Counted from the stretch's first letter, positions 31,726-44,241 are shown. The stretch: DNA of 64,000 bases from Adiantum capillus-veneris (GCA_014529385.2 CM043954.1:92995247-93059246); one strand, 5' to 3'. Made by a program: numbers and translations. The notes: generated by a model not told the origin, from the sequence alone.

Positions 31726-32115
31726 TTGGTAGCCAATAAATGGTTGATTTTGTTAATTATATTAGGGTAAGTGGGACTGGGATCTATTATCGGTTTTGTT
31801 GAGCCCGCTATGTGGGATATGGTGCCCACCTCGGGAGCTTTGGACTTAATAATGGGGTCTTTTTAGACTTGCCTATGGCTTTACCATTATTGAGCCATAA
31901 GAAGTCCAAAAGGAGCTAGCCCTCGGAAATTCTGCAATATTAGACCCATTCCACTACTCTCTATAACTAATTACTTTGAGCCGTGGGTGTAGATACTTAA
32001 GAGCCAATTTTCAAAGGCCTAGAGGAGTAGCAACTAAGGTTTTGAATTGCCAAAGCATACACTAAGTAAGTACACAAATTCTGTTAACAATGACTGACAA
32101 TACCAAGAGAGTAGA

Positions 32116-33867
32116 ATGAACATTGATAGCTTTGATTTTGAACATGAAGGTGCTAATGATGATTCCCCCATGTTTGTCAATTATCTCGTTACTAGGTTGC
32201 AACAAGCTATGGGCAACCCCGCTTTGCAAGCCGAAGTTAACAACTTTGCGCTTATGGGATTTCTCTTCCTCTCCAGGAGGAGAGAGAGCTTAGGAGGCCT
32301 CTTGAAGAGACCAACAAAGACTCTCTCCCATACGAGAGGAGGAATTCAAAGATCAAGAAAGCAATGAAACTTTAAGTTCCTTTGAAGATGTGACTCCATG
32401 AAGACGGTGGTCTAGACGATCGCCAACTCCACCCAAGAGGAAAAGATCAACACACGGTCCTTCTCCTCGTCACTCCGAAAGGGAAGAGAGGAAACAAAGT
32501 AAGAAAAGGGCAAGAAATATGTCACCCTCTTCTCCTTCTTCTTCACCTTCCTCCTCTTTCGATGAAAGCTATGGCTATTCTTTTAGAGAATACAAGAGGG
32601 GAGGACATCGCAAAATATACCCTGCATGGCGAAGGTCACAAAAGCTGAAGAAGTCCAAAGAGGGAGGAAAGAGCATCTCTTTTCTCTATGATGGCACCTT
32701 TGGTGCCACCAAAGTATTGGCCTTCATCCAACAATTTGATGTGGCCTTTGGAGACTAGGGCTTCACAGAGTCCTCCAGGCTACACCATGTAGCTATGCAC
32801 TTCCAAAAATCGGCTCGTCAATGGTGGGATAGCCTTTGTGGCAACGGTGAAGCCCCAAAGACATGGAAACTCTACGAGTTTCCATCATGAAGCAATTCCT
32901 TGCAAGAAATGCTAAGGACAAAGTGCTTACCGAATGGCGTAGTTTGAAGCTTCTCTCTCATGAGTCTATCCACAAATATGTAGACAAGTTTTGGAATTTA
33001 TATCTCAAGGCTACTCTCTTCCAAAAGATAGACTTCATCGAGCAAAAGCAACAATTTTGTGCGGGATTACCTAAAGAGATGGCCGAATACGTCAACTCGC
33101 AACGACCTGGTTCTATCACCGAAGTAATCCATCACACCATGGTTGCTTCACGCATCAATTTCCAACAAGGGGCTAGACAGAATGTCAAGCCCATGGAAAA
33201 CAAAGACAAAAATGATACAAAAGGAAAAACCAATGTCCAAAATTCTTCCCAAGACACTTCCAACAACAACAATCGGTCCGAGGAGAAGAGAGTTTACAAA
33301 GGAAAAAACAAACTCTCTCCTAAAGAGTTTAAAGTTTTTCGCAAGGACCATAAGTGTTTTAAGTGTGAAAAGCAAGGACATGGCTATCGTTCTTGCCCCA
33401 AGAAAAATGCTCGCAATGAGACTCCTAGGGATTCCACCATGGAAGCTCCAAAAGAGGATGCTCATTGCAAAGGATCATCTCTCGCCTATGCTTGGGAAAA
33501 GGTAAGGGAGCATGATGCCTTCATCCTGTTTGACCCTGGCTCTACTCACAACTTCATATCAATGGAGTTGGGCATTCAAGCTTTTGAGATGGGAGATATT
33601 GTAATGACTGACACAACTTTCAAGGGACGAAAGGGCTCCGTTACTCCCTTGATTGGGAAGTTGAGGCTTCCTTGCCAAAGCTTTGTCGACAAAGAAAACT
33701 TTTTTATCTCTCCTCTCCAACATGAGGATGCTATCTTAGGGGCGCCATGGTTTGATCGCATGCCTGCCAACATGAAGTTCTCTAAAAGGAGAATCTACTT
33801 CACCTACAGGGGAAAGAACATGTATATAGATCTTCTAGTGAGTGTGGTCGTACTATTCCACTTGTAA
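32116..33867 (+). pseudogene. gypsy gag and protease
   Basis: Frames 32116-32367, 32519-32758 and 32863-33867 together give gag. The parts are an N-terminal piece (MNIDSFDFEHEGAND), a Ser/Pro-rich block, the core (FIQQFDVAFGD, QWWDSL, FCAGLPKEMAEYV), a basic Asn-rich linker, one zinc knuckle CFKCEKQGHGYRSC and an aspartic protease with the intact-looking site LFDPGSTHNFIS and ILGAPWFD. Stops or frameshifts lie near 32367, 32757 and 32870. Confidence 0.88.
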
Positions 33868-33991
33868 ATCCTCCTGCTTTTGATAAATCAATGAAGAGCT
33901 CAGTTTTTGCGTACACAATTTTTGTCAAAGAGTCCCTAAAATATCCTAATGTTTCATCAAATGTAATGGTAGGAATCAAGAGAAGTTAGAC

Positions 33992-35392
33992 TTGTCTAAT
34001 TTTCTAAAAGGATTCCAAGATTTGTTCATCGATGATATCCCTATGGACTTATCTCCAAAACGACGGGATGATGACCATCGCATTGAGCTCCTTCCAAGAA
34101 GCTCACCGCCTAACAACCCTCATTATCAAGTTTCTCAAGCTCAACAAGAGGAGATCATGAGGCAAGTACAAGAATTGGTTGACAACGGAATGGTGAGGCC
34201 TGGATCCTCTCCTTTTTGTTCTCCAGTCCTTCTAGTACAAAAGAAAGATGGTACATACCGTATGTGTGTGGACTATCGAGCACTAAACCATATCACTACT
34301 ATCAAAAACAGATTTCCCGTGCCTCGAGTAGAAGATCTGTTTGATAAGCTCCAAGGATCTACCTACTTCAGTAGGATTTACCTTAAAAGTGGCTATCATC
34401 AAATAAGGATAGTGGATGAAGATATTCTAAAGACCGCGTTTTGTACAACGTTTGACCTTTATGAATATCTAGTCATGCCTTTTGGCTTGACTAATGCACT
34501 GGCCACGTTCAATCGTCTAATGGAAAAAAAATTTAGCCCCTACCTCAAATTCACTGGAGTGTTCTTTGATGATATCATCATCTACTCCAAGTCTTTGGAG
34601 AAACATAAGCAACATCTCTAAGTGATTTTTCAAGCATTGAGAGGGAGAACAAGCTTTTTCTCAACCAAAAGAAAAGTGAATTTTTCCTTCAAGAGATTCA
34701 ATACCTAGGTCGTATCATCTCTCAAGATGGTATCTGTATGGATCCATCGAAGTAAGAAAGCATGGCCTAATCCAAGGAATTTACATGAGCTAAGAAGCTT
34801 TATTGGTATGTGTGCATACTATAGGCGCTTCATAGCAAAATTTTCTCAAATAGCAGGACCATTACATGACTTAGCTAAGAAAAACGTTAAGTATTTATGG
34901 ACCGCTAAGGAGCAAAATGCTTTTCACAAGCTCAAAGAGAAGCTTACCTCCCAACTAGTCCTCATGCTTCCGGATCTCTCAAAGCCATTTGAGGTCCAAT
35001 GTGATGCTTGTGGTGATTATCTTGGAGCAGTCTTGCTTCAAGAAGGGCATGCCATAGCATATGAGAGCCGAAGGCTCAATACAAATGAACATGTCTTAGG
35101 AATTTATGAGAAAGAGCTATTAGATGTTCTACATGTCCTAGACACATGGAAGCATTATTTATTGGGGACTCCATTTATTCTACAAAACGACCACCAAAGT
35201 CTCAAGTACTTCATGATGCAAATCAAGCTTTTCGACAAACAAATGAGGTGGAAAAATTTTCTTTCGCAATTTAATTTCCATATTGCTCACATTGCTGGTA
35301 AGCACAATCAAGTGGCCGATGCACTTTCACGACGATCAAAAGTTAATGCGATGTTTATAGCTACTCACAATGATCTATCTTCTATGATAGAC
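33992..35392 (+). pseudogene. gypsy RT and RNase H
   Basis: 33992-34621 encodes the RT lead-in (SSPPNNPHYQVS), KKDGTYRMCVDYRALN and the catalytic FFDDIIIYS. Motif A reads FSRIYLKSGYHQ, so the first catalytic aspartate (RIDLKSGY) is tyrosine. A stop near 34621 and a frame change near 34730 lead to the connection (FIGMCAYYRRF) and RNase H (CDACGDYLG, YEKELLDVLHV, NDHQSLKYF instead of TDHQSL, VADALSRR). The frame runs into the copia insertion at 35398. Confidence 0.9.
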
Positions 35393-35397
35393 GAGTA

Positions 35398-35589
35398 TGT
35401 TGGGGCATAAAGCCCAATGTGGTTGCCCAGGTAAGTGGGTGGGCCTCCAGGTATGTACACATATTCTTTTGTAAAAACCTAATAAGAACTCACTATGCTC
35501 TACACATTACAACAGAGCGAGTTCACCATATCGTCGTGCTCTTCTTCTCGCACTCTCTCTCGCGTCGCACTTCTGCTCGTACTCCTTCA
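35398..35589 (+). repeat. 5' LTR of the 35.4-kb copia
   Basis: TGTTGGGGCATAAAG...CGTACTCCTTCA, followed by the PBS. Confidence 0.96.
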
Positions 35590-36697
35590 ACTGGTATCAG
35601 AGCTCAGATCGAGGCTCGGGGCAGCACTGCAGGAAACTAGAGTCATCAGCTCATATTGGAGTGAAATTCGACAGGCAAAGACACGGCCCCAAATCCTGTG
35701 GATGAGCTTGAAGGACTCGGTGTTCTCAGAATTTCATTCTGAGCTCATCTCGACCACCGTTCGGCTTCGACAAAGTTCTGCGCAGGCCATTTTTGACTAC
35801 GTGGTCTCAACGGGTGCAGATCAGACTCTGCAAATTTGGGGTTTTCAGCCTACGACTGCAGGTGCTGAGGATATCGACACTCCCAGAGTGTTGATTTGTG
35901 GCTGTCTACACATCGAAGGACGGCTCAAAGTTCTTGGAGGCGTGTCACATACGACATGGGCGCATCTACAAACAGACTATAGGCGACATCCACTAGTTCA
36001 TCAGGTAGCTTGTGTTTGCTGCTTGATATTCCAGATTTCATCCTGACATTGCAGGTACTTCCACATGGATGTATTGTCAGAGATGATGTATGTCTGTTGA
36101 GGGTTTGGTGGCTGTGAGTCACGCAGCAAACAACAGCCACAGCGGTTACAGCATACAGTGGGAAATTTGTGGATGTATGACTTTGTGGGAAGTTTATGTA
36201 CTGTCAGATTTACTGCAGCCTTTGTTGAGGGTCGAGTGAGGTTTTATTGCGCTGGGGGATTCTCGAATGCTGAGATCCTTTCGGTGATGCAGGTCTTGGA
36301 GCGATCCCTCGAGCACCCTTAGATAGGCAACTAGGATGTATTGACTGTGAATTAGACAGTTGGGATTGCATCTTTGCTTTACTGCCGTTGAGGCATTGTC
36401 GTAGTCTATGCTTACAGGACAGTGACAGGACAGTGCAGGACAGTGAGAGACAGTACAGGTGCAGGACAGGTTTACCCACAGCTTACATTGTTAGAGAGAT
36501 AGTGGTTTTTTGAGCTGTTTTTGGTCTGTTTTTTGAGTACACCAGAGCCATTTTACAAAGGAGACTCTGCCAAAATTTCTGCAGAATATGAATCTTTCTT
36601 GGTTCATTTGACAGGTTGATATTGGTTCAGAGGTCAGTTTACAGGGAAAACTCTGCCGAATTTTTCCCAGGAAAGTAAACTACTGTGAAGCGTAGCT
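35590..36697 (+). other. copia 5' leader with PBS
   Basis: Starts with AC and the PBS TGGTATCAGAGC (35592-35603). About 1.1 kb precedes the gag start codon and no domain is seen in it. A GACAGTGCAGGACAGTGAGAGACAGT repeat-like stretch, here split as GACAGTGCAG and GACAGTGAGA units, lies at 36418-36470. Confidence 0.7.
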
Positions 36698-38600
36698 ATG
36701 GCTGGATCACAGGACACTGCTCTTTACAATATCAAGAAGCTGGATGGAACCAATTTCCCATTGTGGAAGAAGCAGATTTGGCACGTGTTGGTACAAAAGA
36801 AGCAGATAAAACCTATAAAGCTCAAGGGGATAAAACCAGAAGATATGGACGAAGATGAATGGAGCGAAATGGATGAATTGGCACTTTCTACCATTATGCT
36901 GACTTTGGCAGAAAGCGTTTACTTCAATGTAGCAGACGAGATGTCGGCTTATCAAGCATGGTTAAAGCTGAGTGGTCTTTATGAGAAGCAGAGTGCAACT
37001 TCACAGGTATACTGGCTTAAGAAGCTTGTCGACTTGAAGATGAAAGAAGGGACACCTATGTCCAATCATCTGAATGAATTCAACACAATCTATAGTCAGT
37101 TGTCAGCTCAAGGTGTCAAGTTTGATGAACCTGTTAGAGCTATGTTCCTGTTGATCACATTGCCGGAAAGTTGGGACACTTTTCGCACAGCTTTGAGTAA
37201 TTCTGCACCTCCAAGATGGTTTGAACATAGCAGGTGTAGAAGGAAGTCTGCTTACTGAAGAAACCAATAGAAAGACAATGGACAAAGGCAAAGGAACAGC
37301 CTTAGTTGTCAGCGGAAGGACCAAAGAAAAGTACAAAGGTGGAAAGAGGAATCAGTCTCGTAGCAAGTCCCACAGTGCTAAAGGCAAGAGTGACATAGAA
37401 TGCTACCATTGTGGCAAGAAGGGTCACATGAAAAGAGACTGCAGAGAATGGAAAGCAAAAAAAGGCAAAGAGAAAGCTGAAGACCATGGTGAGAAGAACA
37501 AGTCCTCAGTGAAGATTCAAGAAATAAATGTGACAAACATTGTTGCAGAGGATGACAGTCTAGTGTCAAGAGACATCTACTTTTTGAAGAATACAATGGA
37601 CTCAGCTCTTCTTACAGCATTTGATGGAAATGCACTGAGTGACTGGATTATAGACTCAGGGGCATCACTTCATGTGTCTCCAAACAAGGAGTGGTTTACC
37701 TCTTATGTGACCACTAAAGATCATGTTCGGCTAGGCAATGGGCAGACATGTGAGATCTTAGGTGTTGGAGATGTTCAATTGAAGTTTCAGAATGGCTCTT
37801 CTTTCACGCTGAAGAATGTGAGACATGTTCCCGGAATGGAAATCTTGTCTCGTTCTGGTTATTTGCCTGGCTTTTCATTTACTGATTTTGAATTCTGTGA
37901 ACATTGTCTGTATGGTAAGCAAACACAACAACCACATAAGCATAGAAGCAGTAGAAGAGATACACAGTTGGCACTTGTTCATAGTGAGTTTTGTGGACAT
38001 ATGCCTAACCTATCTCTAGGGGGAGCTTCTTACTTTATGACATTTATAGATGATTACTTGAGGAAAGTATGGGTTTACTTTCTCAAGCACAAGGATGAAG
38101 CGTTTAGTGTTTTCAAAACGTTTGTGACACTTGTGGAGAATCAGAGTGGCAAGAAGCTTAAATGCTTACGCACTGACAATGGTGGAGAGTATGTTTCAAA
38201 GGCCTTTCAGGACTTTTGTGAGTCAAAAGGTATAAAACGTGAACTTACTGCTCCTTACAATCCTCCTCAAAATGGTGTTGCTGAGAGGATGAATAGGACC
38301 ATACAAGAGAAGGTCAGAAGTATGTTGTCTAATGCACAGCTGCCAAATGGGTTTTGGGCTGAAGCTGTATCAACAGCTGTTCATCTTATAAATAGATCTC
38401 CTAGCAAGGTTTTGCAGAAGGATTTAGTGGTAGAGATGGTATGGTCAGGCAAGGTGCCCTCATACAAGCATCTCAGAGTCTTTGGCTGTGAGGCATATAC
38501 TCACGTTGCAAAGGAATTTAGGAACAAACTTGAGCCAAAGAGTAGAAAGTGCATCTTTCTAGGCTATGGTAATTCTGGTGAGATGGGGTACAGACTTTAG
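36698..38600 (+). pseudogene. copia gag, protease and integrase (35.4-kb element)
   Basis: 36698-37220 is gag (MAGSQDTALYNIKKLDG, QAWLKLSGLYEKQSA, LPESWDTFRTALSNS) with a frameshift near 37215. 37221-38600 has the knuckle CYHCGKKGHMKRDC, the protease site WIIDSGASLHVS and the integrase. An in-frame jump between HVPGMEI and LSRSGYLPGF shows that the GAG-pre-integrase region with its HH zinc ligands is deleted. The core keeps FIDDYLRKVWVY, RTDNGGEY and PPQNGVAERMNR (D, D, E). The frame ends at a stop at 38598-38600. Confidence 0.92.
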
Positions 38601-40444
38601 GATCCCGAATCCAGAAAGGTTATCCACAGCAATGATGTTCACTTTAATGAAGCCATATATCATTCTGAACCAGAGAGGGTTGAGGAGATTAGAAGAGTTG
38701 TCTTCCAAGAAGATGGACCTGCACGTGCAAGACAAAATGTCAGGGCTCAAGAGGAGCAAGGACAGGATAGAGTGGAACCACAGGTTGTGGCCGAGCCTGA
38801 GCCACCTATTGTGCGTAGATCTGGACGTGTCACGCGACCTCCTGATAGGTTTGTTCCATCTATGAACTATGTCATGTTGACTGATTGCAATGAGCCTTCA
38901 TGTTACAAGGAAGCAGTGCAAATGAAGGACTCCGGGAATTGGCAATTGGCCATGCAGTTAGAGATGACAACTCTGCATAAAAATAGGACATGGAAGCTAG
39001 TTAAATTACCACATGGCAAAAAGGCTCTACCTTGTAAATGGGTTTACAGGTATAAGATCACCGCTCATGATAGTCAGCCAAAGTACAAAGCAAGGCTTGT
39101 TGCCAAGGGCTTTAAGCAAGAACAAGGCATTGACTTTGATGAAGTCTTCTCTCCGGTGGTGAAGATGACTACATTGAGATGCTTTCTTGCATTGGTTGCC
39201 ATATTAGATTTGGTGTTGCACCAAATGGATGTCAAGACAGCGTTCTTGCATGGTGATTTAGATGTGGAAATTTACATGCAGCAGCCAGAAGGGTTTGTTG
39301 AGGAAGGCAAGGAAGATTGGGTATGCTAGTTGTTAAAGAGTCTTTATGGCTTAAAATAATCACCGAGGGCATGGTACCATAAATTCCACAAGTTTATGCT
39401 TTCTCAAGGCTACAAACGTAGTGAGTTTGATCACTGTCTATATACAAAGAAGGCAAAGGATGGTAGTTGGCTGATCCTTATTTTGTATGTGGATGACATG
39501 TTGATTGCTGGCAAGCACTTGGAAGAATTTCAGCCTTGAAGTCAAAGATGGCAAAATCGTTTGACATGAAAGACATGGGTGAGGCAAGTCATATACTTGG
39601 TATGCGCATTGAAAGAGACAAATCAAAGAAGTTGATTTGGTTGTCTCAAACAGAGTATATTGACAAGGTTTTGCAACGTTTCAATATGGAGAAGGGAAAG
39701 GCATTGAGTGTTCCATTGCCACTATATGTGAAACTTAGCAAACGAGATTGTCCTGTGTCTGAGGAAGAACGGGCTGAAATGGATAAGATTCCATATGCGT
39801 CTGCAGTGGGTAGTTTGATGTATGCAATGATTGCTACTCGCCCAGACATTGCATTTGCAGTGGGAGTAGTAAGTCGATACATGTCAAACCCAGGCAAGAA
39901 ACATTGGGAGGCAGTGAAAGGAATATTGAGATACCTGAAAGCTACAAAGAATATGCTTATATTCTATGGGAGTCAGGAGCTAAGTGAAAAGGGTTTTACA
40001 GACTCAGATTATGCAGGTGACTTAGACAACCGTAGGTCTACATCAGGGTATGTCTTTACATTGGCTGGTGGAGCAGTATCATGGCGTTCTAGATTACAAG
40101 ATTGTGTTACTCAGTCTACTACAGAGGCTGAATATGTTGCAGCATCAGAGGCATGCAAAGAATCAATTTGGCTTAATCGACTAGTAACAAATTTGGGAAT
40201 CAAAGAAGAGATGCTTGTTTTATATTGTGATAGTCAAAGTGCTATACAATTGGCTCGCAATCCAGTTTATCACTCAAAGACAAAGCATGTGGATGTGAAG
40301 TATCATTTCATCAGGGAAATGCTCGAGGATAAGCAACTTCAGCTTGTCAAAGTTCACACCACAGAAAATCCTGCTGATCTTCTTACAAAAGGACTTCCCT
40401 CAGAGAGCTTTGCGCATTTTCGCAAGCAGTTAGGTGTAGGATAG
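38601..40444 (+). pseudogene. copia RT and RNase H (35.4-kb element)
   Basis: Reads through 38772-39329 (WVYRYKITAHDSQPKYKAR, VAKGFKQEQGIDFDEVFSP, QMDVKTAFLHGDL), breaks at stops near 39329 and 39357, passes the catalytic LYVDDMLIAG near 39485, then 39536-40444 completes RT and RNase H (TDSDYAGDLDNRRS, TTEAEYVA, CDSQSAIQLARNP, PADLLTKGLP). Only a few breaks separate it from an open frame, consistent with its low LTR divergence. Confidence 0.92.
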
Positions 40445-40533
40445 TACATCACTTCTCTACATCTCTTGTATATTAGCTTGTATAGTAGCTTCTCTCACAC
40501 TTAAAGTACCACATTGGACTTTAAGTGGGAGGT

Positions 40534-40725
40534 TGTTGGGGCATAAAGCCTTATGTGGTTGCCCAGGTAAGTGGGCGGGCCGCCAGGTATGTGCACATAT
40601 TCTTTTGTAAAAACCTAATAAGAACTCACTATGCTCTACACATTACAACAGAGAGAGTTCACCATATCGTCGTGCTCTTCTTCTCGCACTCTCTCTCGCG
40701 TCGCACTTCTGCTCGTACTCCTTCA
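40534..40725 (+). repeat. 3' LTR of the 35.4-kb copia
   Basis: Partner of 35398-35589, preceded by AAGTGGGAGGT and followed by GAGTA. Confidence 0.96.
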
Positions 40726-40730
40726 GAGTA

Positions 40731-42095
40731 TGCTACTGACCCTGATTATAGAGACATAATGTCAGCCCTTGCTTTGAGGAAGAAAGAGGAACCATTCTCC
40801 TTGCAGGATGGTTATCTTCTCCACGTCAATAGGCTATGTGTTACCCACTCCCTTCGTGAGAAAGTCATGTATGAATCCCATGCTCCTCCCTATGCGGGGA
40901 ATAGAGGTATCCAACCTACTCTCCAAGGAGTAGAAACGTACTTCTATTAGCCTACCATGAACGTGGACATACAAGAGTATGTTTCAAAATGTGTAGTATG
41001 CCAAAAGACCAAGTATGATAGAGGGAAGCAACCTGGATTACTCCAGCCATTGGCTATCCCAAATTCACCATGGGAGAGTATATCCATGGATTTTATATTT
41101 GGATTACCCAAGTCTATCCATGGGAATACGGGAAATAGACAATAGTCAACAGGTTTAGCAAGCAAGCACATTTTATTCCTGTCAAAAAGACTATTAAGGC
41201 ACACGAAATGGCAACTCTTTTCATATCACAGATTTCCAAACACCATGGATTACCAACATCCATCATGTCAGATAGAGATCCTAGAATGACCAATAATTTT
41301 TGGAAAGGTCTGTTTGAAAATCTAGGAACAAGATTGAATTTCTCTTCGGCCTATCACCTACAAAATGATGGCCAAATTGAGATAGTCAATCTTATGATAC
41401 TTGATCTGCTAAAGACTTATGTTACCGAAGTAGGTCAATGCTCACAATGAAAAAAGTACTTACCTCTTGTACAGTATGCCTACAATAATAATGTACATAC
41501 TTGTATGGGAAAAGTACCTTTTGAAATCATTGAGGGAAGACCTAAAAGTACCTTGCTACTCAAAGTACATGGGAAGATCTTCGTTGAGTATAGCCGTGAC
41601 CTACAAGAGTCTTTTCAAAAGATTAAGGAGTATCCATCTCTCAACAAAGGCAAAAAACTGCTGCCTGCTGACAAGCACAGAAGGGCCTTAACCTTCAAAG
41701 AAAATGACTGGGTCTTACTCAAGTTTCCCAAGTCTCGATTGAAGCAAACGACGGGGAGAAATCCTACGGGCCATCAAAAGTATTATGCTAAGCTAGCAAA
41801 AAGATACTATGGTCCTTTCCAAATCTTGAAGCCCATCAATGAAATGGCATATCAACTCAAGTTGCCCACCCATTGGTTCATACACAATGCTTTTCATGTG
41901 AGCCTACTTAAGCCCTACAAAGGAGAGCCACCAAGTGAACCAATTATTGAAGACCCTCCCGTAGTTGAAGACCAAGAAGAGGTGCTACAACCCGAAGCTA
42001 TCCTTTGGCATGAAGACAAGGTACTACGACATGGTAAGATTACCCAAGGGCATCTTATTATTATGAAGATGCTAGATGCAAGAAATACAACTTAA
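40731..42095 (+). pseudogene. gypsy integrase and partial chromodomain
   Basis: Resumes the gypsy frame interrupted at 35397. The zinc region (HAPPYAGNRGI, CVVCQK) and first core aspartate (MDFIFGLPKS) are followed by a frame break near 41142, then HFIPVKK, MSDRDPRM and QNDGQIEIVN, then a stop near 41448, then the C-terminal region (YYGPFQILK, HNAFHVSLLKPYKG). The chromodomain is cut short: EAILWHEDKVLRHGKITQG is present but the W...EE part is absent. Confidence 0.88.
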
Positions 42096-42495
42096 GGATA
42101 GTATGAACCTTGCCAATGCTTACAATGCTACATTAGAGTAAGAAAATGTACAAATTTCTTTTAAAGTACCAATGTTTTTGTCTTATAACACTAGCTCTCT
42201 TTTTATTGTGCCCAATTTTAAATAGTGTGCATGCTTAGAATCATGTTTGTGATGACGACGTCTCTCAAACGCCAAGTAGAATTTGTCACTCTACTTAGGA
42301 GAATGAATGGACTAAAGAGAAGACATGCTTGCGGCAGCTATGCCTCCCAAGCACCAAATGGATTAGTCATCCATCTTGGAAAGATGTCGTAGGGTAAAAA
42401 GGGATCCTCTACCCACTAAGCAAGATTGACTAATGACTAGGCTTTATCTCTTCTACCTCATAGTCGAGGACGACTATGATTTCAAGAGAGAGTAA

Positions 42496-44056
42496 TGTCA
42501 TAAAATATAATATCTAACCAACCCAAATGCTTTTCTCATATTAAAATGATCATTTAATGTGGGAGAATAAACGGGAAGAAGGGTTAGAATATAGACATGT
42601 GCTTTCAGATCTATCTCAACACGGGGCCAATGGTAAAGGGGTCCAAATGAGAGATGGTCTTTCAAAGAGCAAGACTAGCTAATGGAGCTTAAAGACGTTA
42701 GGGTTAGCTTCTTTAAAGACCTCCAAAGATTAGTGTTAACTTAGGTAAGCTAGGGCTGAGCTTGAGGTGGAAACCCGACCCAAGCTTGAGGTGCTTGTTG
42801 TGCTTGCTGACTAAGGTGCATGAGGTGCTTGTCGTGCTTGATGACTAAGATGCTTTAGGTGCTTGTCGTGCTTTCTGACTAGGGAGCTTGAGGTGCTTGT
42901 GGGAACACTACCCAGGCTTGAGGGGCTTTGTCATGCTTGTTGACTAAGGTGCTTGGGGGTAAGGTGTGCAAAAGTCAACATCTATTCCTACAAGGAGGGG
43001 GCTAGGCCTACAAGAGGGGGGTAGAGAGAGAACACACACACATCCTCACGCAAGGAAAGATTGGTACAAAGAAGGCAAAAGGGACACTTGTCAAGCTCCT
43101 CCTCACGTTCATGTCATGGTGTTCCTAAAGCCTATTGGTTGGCCTCCCAAGATGTCCAATGATAAATTAGTTATAATCTAATTAATTGTTTTAGCATTTA
43201 TCAAGTCCTCCTTCTCAAAGGCGAAAGGAGCACTTGTCCCAAGGCTACCCTTGTTGCTTGATATGCCCCGGCTTGTGATTGGCTAGGCCTCCAGGGGTCC
43301 AATGAGCTTCAAGCATGAGCTACAAGGGGGGGGGTTGACCAAAGCATGCTAGGGGGTTTCTTTAGGGGTATACTCTCCCATACACACTCACACACACTCT
43401 CATTGTGTATTATGCAAAGTGCAAGAGCTCCCTCTCCTTCTCCAAGCAAGTAGAGAGGTTGAGAGCCTACACCAATACTCTTGGCTATGGAATGCAAATC
43501 CAACCAAGAGCCATGCTTCAATGCTTAAGCTTGCCATCTTCTCCATCTTCATTACTATGCTATTATGTATGCTAACAAGAAGATTGATGATAAGTAAGGA
43601 ACTATATCTTTCTCCTATGAAATATTTTTTCTTCCTCTTCCCTACCTTCATTCCCTGCTAGCTCTCTCCACCTTCGAAGGTGTTTGAGGTCTTGGGATAG
43701 TTAATGCTTTCCACAAAGTTTATGTTATGCTCATGATGCATGAAGATTTCCATATTCATTGAATCACCTAAATCACAAGGAACACAAAGATTGTATTGTA
43801 ACAAGTCTCTCTTGATGGGAGAAACTATAAAACAAATGCCTATTGGAGGGAGGACCGCGGCTCCACATAAATCATGTCCTTAAGTATTCTCTAAACTCTC
43901 TCTCTTGCAAAAGTATTATTCATGCCAAGTTAACTAAATGCTATGTTTATGTTGCTACCATCAATTAAGTTCACCCTCTATGCTCACAAACTAATTTCAT
44001 AAAAGCACTTCTCTAATTTCCGCTACTCTCCAAGTTAATAGGCCATTTCCATTACG
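42496..44056 (+). repeat. 3' LTR of the gypsy (about 1.56 kb)
   Basis: Partner of 30189-31725 with the same internal GAGGTGCTTGTCGTGCTTG repeats (42785-42960). It is followed by TTGGTATCAAAGCAC, which looks like a PBS and then reads directly into the copia RNase H. Confidence 0.85.
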
Positions 44057-44063
44057 TTGGTAT

Positions 44064-44241
44064 CAAAGCACATTGAGGTGGATTACCACTATGTCAAGGA
44101 GAGGCTCTCAGTAGGAGAGATCAGCTTGGCTTATGTGCCAACACATGACAATCTTGTAGATCTTTTCATAAAGGCATTGTCTTGTGAGAAGTTTGAAGCT
44201 TTTCGCAACGCTTTGGGCTTACTCCACTTTGTGGACTGATC
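44064..44241 (+). pseudogene. copia RNase H C-terminus (outer element, 3' end)
   Basis: AAAGCAC codes KHIEVDYHYVKERL, PTHDNLVDLF and EAFRNALGLLHFVD then a stop, the end of the RNase H frame that broke off at ARNPIFHAR at 30188. The nested family copy shows the undisturbed order (FHAR then TKHIEVHYHYV), proving that the two ends belong together. Confidence 0.9.

Larger units (their letters stand above)
35398..40725 (+). mobile_element. complete Ty1/copia nested at the gypsy RNase H-integrase junction
   Basis: LTRs 35398-35589 and 40534-40725 (192 bp each, about six differences by eye), perfect target duplication GAGTA (35393-35397 and 40726-40730), PBS ACTGGTATCAGAGCTC just inside the 5' LTR and purine tract AAGTGGGAGGT before the 3' LTR. 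gag, protease, integrase, RT and RNase H are in copia order. Its proteins resemble Tnt1/Tork-type elements (TDSDYAGDLDNRRSTSGY). It is a different family from the copia elements at 22-30 kb. Confidence 0.96.
30189..44056 (+). mobile_element. complete Ty3/gypsy element inserted in copia, itself split by a copia
   Basis: Long LTRs (30189-about 31725 and 42496-about 44056) begin TGTCATAAAAT and end CCATTACA/G. Between them lie gag, protease, RT, RNase H, integrase and a partial chromodomain, interrupted by the copia at 35398-40725. A purine tract (AAGAGAGAGTAA, 42484-42495) precedes the 3' LTR. LTR divergence is clearly higher (roughly 6-7% over the first 240 bp plus indels) than in the copia nested inside it. 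No matching 5-bp duplication is seen at the outer ends. Confidence 0.92.
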
